A program made the position numbers and the translations under genes. DNA of 8,338 nucleotides from Lentisphaeria bacterium (lineage in GTDB: Bacteria; Verrucomicrobiota; Lentisphaeria; Oligosphaerales; PUNB01): assembly GCA_007133055.1 (NCBI GenBank), contig SLNM01000246.1:1-8338 (forward strand), read 5' to 3'. Under the pieces are notes generated by a model, which saw nothing but the letters and a program-made list of their open reading frames with translations, was not told the DNA's origin and did not search any database. Each line of letters starts with the position of its first letter. The stretch's first letter is position 1. Below are positions 1 through 6,132 of the stretch, piece after piece.

Positions 1-117
1 AAGGGTCCCTGCACGGATTGCGGCGAGACCAACGGCAGTTTTCAGGCGGTTCGCCGCTACGGGATGAGGGGTGCGAACATGGTACGGCTGTGTGAGAAGT
101 GCAATATCAGGGTGTGA
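1..117 (+). CDS. C-terminal fragment of a small zinc-ribbon protein (5' end outside window)
   Basis: Frame 1 is open from the window edge to a TGA at 115-117 and gives the last 38 residues of a protein. Two Cys-x2-Cys pairs (CTDC at fragment residues 4-7, CEKC at 31-34) are separated by a basic stretch containing RRYGMRG. This is the arrangement of a four-cysteine zinc ribbon, so a structural zinc and perhaps nucleic-acid binding are plausible. No family could be recognised, and neither the start nor the total length is visible. The stop lies only 6 bp from the stop of the convergent kdsD gene, so no separate terminator fits between them. The paired cysteines and the clean stop support a real gene; its function is unknown. 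Confidence 0.6.
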   Translation, partial: KGPCTDCGETNGSFQAVRRYGMRGANMVRLCEKCNIRV

Positions 118-123
118 TTCAGG

Positions 124-1104
124 CTAGATAATTTTACACTTGGGCAGATCCTGAATATCGACCATGCCGGCGAATTTTTGGTTCTGATCGATGACGGCGA
201 TGTCATCGATCTTGTTTTTCTCCAGAATTCTTAGCAGTTCCACTGCCATGGTTTTTGCCTGCACGGTAACGGGGTTGGCGGTCATGACCTCTCCGACCGG
301 GCGCTCCAGCAGCATCGGGTCTTCGGTGATGTGCCGCCGAAAGTCACCATCGGTGAATATTCCCAGCAGTTTATCCTCGTGATCGACCACGGCCACGCAG
401 CCGCTGCGTTTGCCGGTCATAAGCAGCAGTGTGTCCCTGACGGTGTTATCGGGTCCGATGCGGGCGCATTGGTCTCCGGTGCGCATGACATTTTCAACGC
501 GCATGGTCATAGTGCGGCCGATTGCTCCGGATGGGTGAAGGAGGGCGTAGTCTTTTTCCGAGAACCCCTTGGCTTGCAGGAGCACCAATGCCAGGGCGTC
601 CCCGATGGCGGCGAGCGCAGTGGATGAAGTGGTCGGTGCCAGGTTGAACGGGCAGGCTTCGCGTGGAACCGCTGTGGAAACGACGGTTTCGCACCATTGG
701 GCCAGGCTGCTTTGTGTGGCGCCGGTGAGTCCCGCCACCGTTACTCCGAGGCGCTTGGCCGCCGGCAGGAGGGCGAGAATTTCCTCGCTTTCGCCGCTGT
801 AGCTGATGGCCAGGAGCAGATCGTTTTCGGTCAGCACCCCGAGATCTCCGTGCAGTGCCTCGACTGGGTGCAGAAAGGTGGCCGGCGAGCCGGTGCTGGC
901 CAGGGTGGCGGCAATTTTGGCTCCGATATGGCCGCTTTTGCCAACTCCGCAGACCACGATTTTTCCGCCCCGCCCGAAGACTTCCAGGCATTGGTCGAGC
1001 AGGTTGGCGAAGGACGGTCCCAGATTTTCGCGCACGGCTTGCAGGCCCGCCACTTCCATGTCGATGATCTCGCGGGCACGAATTAGTCGCCAGTCCGGTT
1101 GCAT
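124..1104 (-). CDS. kdsD: D-arabinose 5-phosphate isomerase, KdsD/KpsF/GutQ family
   Basis: This enzyme interconverts D-ribulose 5-phosphate and D-arabinose 5-phosphate in the cytoplasm, the first step toward Kdo in the lipopolysaccharide core. The 326 residues have the standard family length. An N-terminal SIS domain (about residues 35-175) carries GVGKSGHIGAKIAATLASTG, HGDLG and NLAPTTSSTA, and is followed by two CBS domains (about 203-326). The four residues known to matter in E. coli KdsD (Lys59, Glu111, Glu152, His193) have counterparts at K56, E108, E149 and H190, with a constant offset of three, so the enzyme should be active. The start ATG (1104-1102) is preceded by an AAAGG about 11 nt upstream. 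The gene stands alone on the minus strand, divergent from the DUF5679-type gene and not beside other Kdo genes in this window. KdsD, KpsF and GutQ paralogues cannot be told apart from sequence, but the biochemical call is secure. Confidence 0.95.
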   Translation of the reverse strand: MQPDWRLIRAREIIDMEVAGLQAVRENLGPSFANLLDQCLEVFGRGGKIVVCGVGKSGHIGAKIAATLASTGSPATFLHPVEALHGDLGVLTENDLLLAISYSGESEEILALLPAAKRLGVTVAGLTGATQSSLAQWCETVVSTAVPREACPFNLAPTTSSTALAAIGDALALVLLQAKGFSEKDYALLHPSGAIGRTMTMRVENVMRTGDQCARIGPDNTVRDTLLLMTGKRSGCVAVVDHEDKLLGIFTDGDFRRHITEDPMLLERPVGEVMTANPVTVQAKTMAVELLRILEKNKIDDIAVIDQNQKFAGMVDIQDLPKCKII

Positions 1105-1132
1105 TTTTACATTTGCCTTTCTATAGTACTTT

Positions 1133-1166
1133 CACTGTGCGGCCAAACCATAGCGTTTGGACAGTG
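1133..1166. promoter_or_regulatory. Imperfect inverted repeat in the divergent kdsD / zinc-ribbon intergenic region
   Basis: CACTGT (1133-1138) and CCAAAC (1143-1148) are the reverse complements of ACAGTG (1161-1166) and GTTTGG (1155-1160). Together they form a 12-bp stem interrupted by a 4-nt bulge (GCGG) around a 6-nt centre. The repeat lies midway between two divergent start codons, so an operator or a leader hairpin is possible. No good sigma-70 -35/-10 pair was found on either strand of 1105-1222, so the function is inferred from position only. Confidence 0.4.
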
Positions 1167-1222
1167 CCGGTGCAAGTTGCGTCGGCCGAAAGCAGCAACA
1201 TTAAGACAAAGGAGAAAGAGAA

Positions 1223-1372
1223 ATGGCGGATCAAGCTTATTGTGTGAAGTGCAGGGACAAAGTGGCAATTGCCGGCAGTGAAAAGGTGACCATGAAGAAT
1301 GGGCGTCCGGCGATGAAAGGCAAGTGCGGGAAATGCGGCACCGGGGTCTACAAGATTCTTCCCACCAAGTAA
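1223..1372 (+). CDS. Small DUF5679-type zinc-ribbon protein, 49 aa
   Basis: The product is a 49-residue basic protein with Cys-x2-Cys pairs at C7/C10 (CVKC) and C35/C38 (CGKC) flanking a lysine-rich stretch that contains KVTMKNGRPAMKGKC. This matches the pattern of DUF5679 proteins as I know them: a very short single zinc ribbon beginning with an YCVKC-like motif and carrying KNGRPA before the second pair. The family role is unknown; binding to nucleic acid or a protein partner is often supposed. The start ATG is well supported by an AGGAG at 1209-1213, nine bases upstream, within a purine-rich leader. A terminator follows the stop, so the gene is probably a single-gene transcript divergent from kdsD. 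The GC-rich codon use resembles its neighbours. Confidence 0.85.
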   Translation: MADQAYCVKCRDKVAIAGSEKVTMKNGRPAMKGKCGKCGTGVYKILPTK

Positions 1373-1375
1373 AAC

Positions 1376-1430
1376 AAGCAGGACCAACCTGTTTTTTTGC
1401 CCGTCGATTCCGGCGGGCTTTATTTTTTTG
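1376..1430 (+). terminator. Rho-independent terminator (tandem) after the DUF5679-type gene
   Basis: The main hairpin pairs GCCCGTCG (1399-1406) with CGGCGGGC (1411-1418) around a 4-nt loop. It has 8 bp including one G-T wobble and is followed by TTTATTTTTTT. Just upstream a weaker stem pairs CAGG (1379-1382) with CCTG (1388-1391), extendable by A-T pairs, and runs into seven T residues. The two together form a tandem terminator starting four bases after the stop codon. Confidence 0.85.
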
Positions 1431-1647
1431 CACTGTTAATTATATTACCGGGGCACCCTTTTGACGGAGCCTGGCCGTGACGATGGTGGCCTGAAGCGGC
1501 TGTATGTTCGCCGTGCGCCTCCTATGTCGCCTGCGCCTGCCGCGGATGGGATAATATTGATCAACCAGTTTCACCGATGGAACAGGCCGCAACGGGCGGT
1601 TAGCCTGGTGATTTCTCGTAGCCGCCACCGGGGAGAGACAATAATTA
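1431..1647. other. Intergenic leader before the operon; no gene recognised
   Basis: This 217-bp stretch lies between the terminator and the NDK-like start. Open frames on both strands lack ribosome binding sites and run into neighbouring genes in the wrong frame, so no gene is called. TATATT (1441-1446) and GATAAT (1550-1555) resemble -10 boxes, but neither has a convincing -35 at 16-18 bp. The operon promoter must presumably lie here, because the strong terminator upstream blocks readthrough. Its exact position cannot be given. Confidence 0.4.
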
Positions 1648-2832
1648 GTGTCAATGGAACTTGCATACGCGCTGGTCACTCCCTACACTATTCGCAAGTC
1701 GCGTACGGGCGCGGTTCTTGGCCGCATGCTCTCGCACACCACCAATAAACTGGTGGCCATGCAAATGGTGTCTCCGACCATGGCTATGGCGGAGGCTTTT
1801 GCCGATTCGATTCGGCCTGGGAGCAATCCGGACGACGAATTTTGCCGGGCCATGATCAGGGAATACATCCGGATAAATTTTCGGCCCGACCCTGAAACCG
1901 GCCATCGGCAGCGTGTGTTGATGCTGGTTTTTCGGGGGGAGAATGCGCATGCCGAGCTGGAACGCATCACCGGCCACCTGCGTATTAGCTGCCATCAGGG
2001 GGATACCCTGCGCAACTCCTTCGGAGACCTGATTGTCGGTCGCGACGGTCAAGTTCTTTATTTTGAGCCTGCGGTAATCCTTTCCGACCACCAGGACGAT
2101 CTGCGAATCTGGCTTGATTTTCTGCGGACACAGCCGACCATCCTGGAGAACACCTGCCGGCACGATGAAGCCTGCGGAGGGGTTGAACGGACTTTGGTTC
2201 TAATCAAGCCTGACAGCTGGCGGCAGCGCAGCTCGCGGCCCGGGGCGATTCTTGGGTTGTTCAGCCGCACCGGCTTGCGCATAACCGGTTGCCGCGTCAA
2301 TCACATGTCGGTGAACCAGGCGCTGGCCTTCTATGGTCCGGTGCGAGAATCATTGTGTCAAAAGCTCTCTCCGCACATTGGCAAGGTGGCACGGGAGACA
2401 TTGCAGCGGGAGATGTCCGTGCCTTTGCCGCCCGAGAGCGAGAAAGATTTGGCCGAGTGTGTCGGAGTGCCTTTTGCCCTTGAGCAGTTCGAGCGGTTGA
2501 TCGAGTTTATGTGCGGTCGCCGTCCCAGCCTTTGCCCGCCCCAGCAGCTTGATGAGCCCGGCACCGCTTCGTCCCTGGCTTTGGTTTACGAAGGGCCGGG
2601 GGCGGTGGAGAAGATTCGCGAGGTGCTTGGTCCCACCGACCCCACGCAGGCTCCGGACGGTACGGTGCGCCGGGAATTCGGCGCCAATGTCATGGTCAAT
2701 ACCGCGCACGCTTCCGACAGCGTGGGAAGCGCGGTCCGGGAAATGGCCGTCATCGGCCTGCACGAACCTCATTTGGTACCTGTGGTGGAGCGATATTTAA
2801 ACAATAATCAGGAAAGGGAAAAGGGACGATGA
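1648..2832 (+). CDS. Two-domain nucleoside-diphosphate kinase-like protein (degenerate N-domain, intact C-domain)
   Basis: The 394-residue protein contains two NDK-type domains, whereas ordinary NDK has about 140 residues and one domain. Domain 2 (about 180-385) keeps the kinase signature: K187 in VLIKPDSW, R324, T330, R341 in GTVRREFG, N351, and the phospho-accepting histidine H354 in NTAHASDS. It should move the gamma-phosphate between nucleoside triphosphates and diphosphates. It also carries an insert of several tens of residues (about 240-300) ahead of the VYEGPGAV strand. Domain 1 (about 1-160) begins LVTPYTIRKSRTGAV, which lines up with that strand-helix, but the lysine is replaced by Thr11. 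The stretch FEPAVILSD sits where N-x-x-H-x-S-D should be, so the domain probably cannot catalyse. The GTG at 1648 is chosen because GGGGAGA (1630-1636) lies 11 nt before it; ATG 1654 is the alternative and an in-frame TAA lies just upstream. The stop overlaps the next start as ATGA. Confidence 0.85.
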   Translation: MSMELAYALVTPYTIRKSRTGAVLGRMLSHTTNKLVAMQMVSPTMAMAEAFADSIRPGSNPDDEFCRAMIREYIRINFRPDPETGHRQRVLMLVFRGENAHAELERITGHLRISCHQGDTLRNSFGDLIVGRDGQVLYFEPAVILSDHQDDLRIWLDFLRTQPTILENTCRHDEACGGVERTLVLIKPDSWRQRSSRPGAILGLFSRTGLRITGCRVNHMSVNQALAFYGPVRESLCQKLSPHIGKVARETLQREMSVPLPPESEKDLAECVGVPFALEQFERLIEFMCGRRPSLCPPQQLDEPGTASSLALVYEGPGAVEKIREVLGPTDPTQAPDGTVRREFGANVMVNTAHASDSVGSAVREMAVIGLHEPHLVPVVERYLNNNQEREKGR

Positions 2833-4019
2833 ATTCAGAGAACTCCGGCAATTATGAATTTTCCGCCGGGCTCGGCAGTCTGCAACCTTCTTTGACTCTG
2901 GGGTTGACGCAGAAGGCCAAGGAGCTGATCGGTCGTGGCGAGGATGTTCTGAGCTTGTGCGCGGGCGAGCCTGACTACGACACCCCCGAACACATTAAGC
3001 AGGCCGCCGTTCAGGCGCTGGCCGAGGGGGACACCAAGTATACACCCAGTTCCGGGCGGCCGGACTTGCGCCAGGCGATTGCTGAAAAGTTGGAACAGGA
3101 AAACGGTATTGCCTGCAGGGCGGGCCAGGTGATTGTCAGCCCCGGAGCCAAGTTCAGTGTGTTCGCCGCCATCGCCGTGCTCTGCCGTCCCGGCGACCGG
3201 GTGTTGGTGCCCAGTCCGTACTGGCTGAGTTATCCAGAGATGATCAGGGCGGCGGGGGCGGAACCGGTATTCGTTCCGACACTGGCCGAAAACGACTTTT
3301 GCGCCACGGTCGACTGTTTGGAGAGCTGCTTGCCCGAGCGTGCTCGGATGCTGATCCTGAACACTCCATCCAACCCCACCGGCGGGATTTATCAGAAGCG
3401 CGAGCTTGAGCGGATTGCCGAGTTCGCGCTTCGCCATGATCTAATGGTGGTGGCCGATGAGATTTATGAGAAGCTGATCTATGAGGAAGGCAGCGGCCAT
3501 ATAAGCCTGGCGGCGCTGGGAAAGGATATCGCCGCCCGAACCATGACCGTCAATGGCTTCAGCAAGGCCTATTCAATGACCGGTTGGCGTCTGGGTTATC
3601 AGTGTGCTCCCTTGCCAGTGGCCAAGAGGATTGATGCGCTGCAGAGTCATACCACCTCCAATCCCACCTCGTTCGCACAGGCCGGGGCGCTGGCCGCGCT
3701 GCGCGGCCCGCAGAAAAGCGTGGAGGGAATGCGCCTGGCGTTCAAGGAAAGACGAGATGTTATTTATGATCTGCTGGCGGAAATTCCCGGCGTGAAGGTG
3801 CACAAACCCGGGGGAGCCTTCTATATCTTCCCGGATATCAGCTCATTCGGGCTTGATTCAATGACCTTTTCCGAACGATTGCTCGAGGAGGAGAAGTTGG
3901 CGGTGGTCCCCGGGTTCCCCTTTGGCAGCAATGACCATCTTCGGCTTTCCTATGCCTATGGCCTGGACACGATCAGGAGGGCGGTCGAACGGCTGGCCGC
4001 TTTTTGTGCCAAGCTGTGA
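2829..4019 (+). CDS. Class I PLP-dependent aminotransferase, aspartate/prephenate type
   Basis: The 396-residue fold-type I enzyme transfers an amino group between amino acids and 2-oxo acids, most likely aspartate or glutamate with oxaloacetate, 2-oxoglutarate or prephenate. The key residues are visible: Y71 in KYTPSSG, W132 in the SPYWLSYPEM strand, N182 in NTPSNPTGG, D210 and Y213 in ADEIYEKLIY, and the PLP lysine K246 in GFSKAYSMTGWRLGY. R254 and the substrate-carboxylate arginine R372 in LRLSYA are also present. The motif style fits the Ib (gamma) subgroup typified by Thermus AspAT; K108 in SPGAKFSV aligns with the lysine that in that enzyme helps bind acidic side chains. Exact substrate preference cannot be read from sequence. 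The ATG overlaps the upstream stop by 4 nt (ATGA) and is preceded by purine-rich AGGAAAGGGAAAAGGG, which indicates translational coupling. Confidence 0.92.
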   Translation: MNSENSGNYEFSAGLGSLQPSLTLGLTQKAKELIGRGEDVLSLCAGEPDYDTPEHIKQAAVQALAEGDTKYTPSSGRPDLRQAIAEKLEQENGIACRAGQVIVSPGAKFSVFAAIAVLCRPGDRVLVPSPYWLSYPEMIRAAGAEPVFVPTLAENDFCATVDCLESCLPERARMLILNTPSNPTGGIYQKRELERIAEFALRHDLMVVADEIYEKLIYEEGSGHISLAALGKDIAARTMTVNGFSKAYSMTGWRLGYQCAPLPVAKRIDALQSHTTSNPTSFAQAGALAALRGPQKSVEGMRLAFKERRDVIYDLLAEIPGVKVHKPGGAFYIFPDISSFGLDSMTFSERLLEEEKLAVVPGFPFGSNDHLRLSYAYGLDTIRRAVERLAAFCAKL

Positions 4020-4171
4020 GGCTGTCGGGCATACGACAGCAAAAAGTCACTGGTTGCGAGTCCTTGGAGTATGTTGAGCGACACCAGTATGAACTGACGA
4101 ATCCGGTGCTCTTTGGCGCAAGCCTCATCGTAAACGGTGTCGCGAGTTTTGTCGAAAAAAGGTTGAAGTAG
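4016..4171 (+). CDS. Possible small protein, 51 aa, GTG start overlapping the aminotransferase stop
   Basis: A frame opens with GTG at 4016-4018, overlapping the aminotransferase TGA as GTGA, and closes with TAG at 4169-4171, 6 bp before the next gene. It therefore fills almost exactly what would otherwise be a 160-bp gap in a tight operon. By hand count, GC at codon positions 1, 2 and 3 is roughly 55, 35 and 61 percent, the pattern expected of coding DNA. The product begins VRLSGIRQQK and ends FVEKRLK, with a mildly hydrophobic stretch (LFGASLIVNGVASFV) near the end. I recognise no family or motif. No clear ribosome binding site precedes it, so translation would depend on reinitiation after the aminotransferase. 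It is in the same frame as the nuclease downstream. Alternatively the region is an untranslated spacer that begins with a hairpin. Confidence 0.4.
   Translation: MRLSGIRQQKVTGCESLEYVERHQYELTNPVLFGASLIVNGVASFVEKRLK
4021..4040 (+). other. Perfect 7-bp stem-loop just after the aminotransferase stop
   Basis: GCTGTCG (4021-4027) pairs perfectly with CGACAGC (4034-4040) around a 6-nt loop. It is followed by A residues rather than T residues, so it is not a rho-independent terminator on this strand. It could be an mRNA processing or stabilising hairpin, or chance. Confidence 0.4.
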
Positions 4172-4180
4172 GGTGCGGTG

Positions 4181-5086
4181 ATGGTTGACAACGGCACAGT
4201 TATGCTGATCGACGGTCATTCTCAGATATATCGGGCTTTTTATGGAGTGCCGATGCTGACCAATTCGCGTCAGGAACCGATCAATGCCCTGTTCGCCTTC
4301 GCGCGTTTCCTGATTTGGCTGGACAACACCTACCCGCATCAGTTTGGGGCGGTGGTTTTTGACAAGGGGCCGCCGCGCCAACGTCTGGCCTTGCTGCCGG
4401 AGTACAAAGCGCAGCGTCCTCCGATGCCCGATGATTTGCGTGTGCAGATTCCGGCCATCCGTCAATGGCTTCAGGCGGCGGGCTGGCCTTTGCTCGAGGA
4501 GGACGGCCGGGAGGCCGATGATTTGATTGCCGCCGTGGTTAAGGAGCGTGCGGGGCATCCGGTGTATGTTGTCTCCCACGACAAGGACATCGGCCAGTTG
4601 GTTGGGGAGGGGGTGGTTCAGTTGGTGCCGGAAAAACCGGGGGTCAAGGCGAGGTTGAAAGAGGTCTCCGCTTCGGTGATCGAGGGCAAATACGGAGTGC
4701 CGCCGTCGGCAATCGTTGACTGGCTGGCGATGGTGGGGGACAGTTCGGACAACATACCCGGCCTTCCCGGTGTGGGGCCGAAAACGGCAACCGCTCTGCT
4801 GCGTCGATTCGGAGATCTGGAAACCATGATTGGACGCTCGCATGAAATTGAACAGCCCAGGCTGAGGGAAACGGTTGAGAACTCGGCTGATTTGCTGCGC
4901 AAGAATCGTCGCCTGGTGCAACTTGACCATTCACCCCCGGCTGGCTGGCAAGGGCTGTCGGCACTGCGGCGAAAGCAGCCGGACTGGAAGCAGCTGCGCG
5001 AGTTTGCCATCGGCAACAGCTTCAAGTCATTGCTGCCGGTGATCGAGGAGGGATTGCAGGCCAGCCGCAGTCCGATGCTGCTGTGA
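4181..5086 (+). CDS. Stand-alone 5'-3' exonuclease / flap endonuclease, PolA N-domain type
   Basis: The 301-residue protein matches the 5' nuclease domain of DNA polymerase I without any polymerase part, as in stand-alone bacterial nucleases such as ExoIX (Xni). Family enzymes cut 5' flaps and remove RNA primers or displaced strands. The acidic metal ligands are all present: D11 in LIDGHSQIYRAFYG, D61 in VVFDKG, E111/D113/D114 in READD, D134/D136 in SHDKD, and D187/D190 in MVGDSSDNIPG. The helix-three-turn-helix DNA-binding motif GLPGVGPKTA spans 194-203. The conserved YKAQRPPMPDDL stretch (75-86) of PolA-type nucleases is intact, so activity is expected. Xni-like proteins can lack some metal ligands; this one does not. 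ATG 4181 is preceded by AGGG at 4170-4173; GTG 4178 adds one residue and is an alternative. The end overlaps or abuts the ROK gene region. Confidence 0.9.
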   Translation: MVDNGTVMLIDGHSQIYRAFYGVPMLTNSRQEPINALFAFARFLIWLDNTYPHQFGAVVFDKGPPRQRLALLPEYKAQRPPMPDDLRVQIPAIRQWLQAAGWPLLEEDGREADDLIAAVVKERAGHPVYVVSHDKDIGQLVGEGVVQLVPEKPGVKARLKEVSASVIEGKYGVPPSAIVDWLAMVGDSSDNIPGLPGVGPKTATALLRRFGDLETMIGRSHEIEQPRLRETVENSADLLRKNRRLVQLDHSPPAGWQGLSALRRKQPDWKQLREFAIGNSFKSLLPVIEEGLQASRSPMLL

Positions 5087-5115
5087 TGAAGTACTTACGC
5101 AAAGGAGTTATTTTG

Positions 5116-6129
5116 ATGCAGGAACGGAAAGAATTTTTTGTTTTGGGCTTTGATATTGGCGGCACCAAGATTGCGGTCTGCCTGGCCGATTGCCGGGGTC
5201 GGATAATTGATTCCGCCCGCAGCGAAGGCGGTACTCAGATAGACTATTCGAAAGCTCTTCGGCAGATGACCGACACGGGCGATCATTTGTTGAACAAGGC
5301 TGGTCTGAGCAGCGAGGACTTGCAGTCGGTCGGAATCAGCGCCCCGGGGCCGATGGATATGCGGGCGGGAGTGTTGCGCAAATCCCCCAATATGGTCTGG
5401 CGGGATGTGCCGATCCGTGATGACCTGGCCAAACACTATCGGGTGCCGGCGATTTTGGACAACGACGCCAACGCCGGCATGCTGGCCGAATGGTTCTTTG
5501 GCAAGGCTCGAGGCTGCACTGACGCAATCTATCTGACCATGAGCACCGGCATTGGCGGCGGGGTCATTGTCAACGGGACATTGTTGCAGGGCACCGCCGG
5601 GATCGGCGCTGAACCCGGGCACATGGTGCTGGATTTGGATGGACCAGTTTGTGGCTGCGGTCAGCGTGGTTGCTTCGAGGCCTTCTGCGGCGGTCGCAGT
5701 ATCAGCAGAAGAATGCAGGAAATACTGGCCGACCAGCCAGACCATCCAATCATGCGAATGGAGCAGGTAAAGGGGGATTACCGAAAGCTGAACTATCAAA
5801 TTCTGCGGCTGGCGGTTGCCGAAGGCATCCCTGCGGCCAGGGAAATGTGGGACGAAGTTTGCCTGCGAACCGCGCAGGCGCTTGGCGCGCTGATGATGAT
5901 TTTCAACCCGCAAATGATTATCATGGGTACACTGGCCTATTATTCGGGAGATATGCTGATGAATCCGGTGGAGAAATATCTGCCGCGATTTGCCTGGCCG
6001 CAACTGCGCGAAGCCTGTTCGTTGACCACGCCGAAGCTGGGAAGTCAGATTGGCGAGCTGGCCGCCGTGGCTCCGGCATTCTATCATTTCTACCGGCAAG
6101 GAGCCTGGCAGCCGCCGAAGGAGGGTTGA
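5116..6129 (+). CDS. ROK-family sugar kinase (glucokinase-like)
   Basis: The 337-residue ROK protein probably phosphorylates a hexose or hexosamine at the expense of ATP. The N-terminal phosphate-binding loop is FDIGGTKIAVCLAD (12-25). SAPGP at 75-79 and the catalytic aspartate D117 in DNDANA follow, and the second glycine-rich loop is TMSTGIGGGVIVNG (141-154). The ROK zinc site is complete: H169 in GAEPGHM, then C179, C181 and C186 in CGCGQRGCFE. There is no N-terminal helix-turn-helix, so this is a kinase rather than a ROK repressor. ATG 5116 is chosen because AAAGGAG (5101-5107) sits eight bases before it. The frame stays open back to GTG 5083 and ATG 5086, which overlap the nuclease stop, but these have no comparable binding site. 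The exact sugar is unknown. The gene ends three bases before the nucleotidyltransferase start, suggesting a shared pathway. Confidence 0.9.
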   Translation: MQERKEFFVLGFDIGGTKIAVCLADCRGRIIDSARSEGGTQIDYSKALRQMTDTGDHLLNKAGLSSEDLQSVGISAPGPMDMRAGVLRKSPNMVWRDVPIRDDLAKHYRVPAILDNDANAGMLAEWFFGKARGCTDAIYLTMSTGIGGGVIVNGTLLQGTAGIGAEPGHMVLDLDGPVCGCGQRGCFEAFCGGRSISRRMQEILADQPDHPIMRMEQVKGDYRKLNYQILRLAVAEGIPAAREMWDEVCLRTAQALGALMMIFNPQMIIMGTLAYYSGDMLMNPVEKYLPRFAWPQLREACSLTTPKLGSQIGELAAVAPAFYHFYRQGAWQPPKEG

Positions 6130-6132
6130 GCC

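Noticed and set aside
1102..1120. Start-stop minimal frame ATGTAA on the minus strand just before the kdsD ATG
   Set aside because: The AAAGG is only 3 nt from that ATG but 11 nt from the kdsD ATG, so it fits kdsD better. A 6-nt motif is easily due to chance.
1461..1748. 95-codon plus-strand frame before and overlapping the NDK-like start
   Set aside because: It starts at a TTG with no ribosome binding site, overlaps the NDK gene by 100 bp in another frame and shows no family resemblance.
4021..4046. Rho-independent terminator after the aminotransferase
   Set aside because: The perfect 7-bp hairpin is followed by AAAAAG on the plus strand and has no T-tract, and the operon appears to continue through it.
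3956..4930. 324-codon open frame on the minus strand across the aminotransferase-nuclease junction
   Set aside because: Its product is rich in Arg, His, Gln and Pro without recognisable motifs. It runs antisense to a nuclease with every catalytic residue intact, as expected of a shadow frame in GC-rich DNA.
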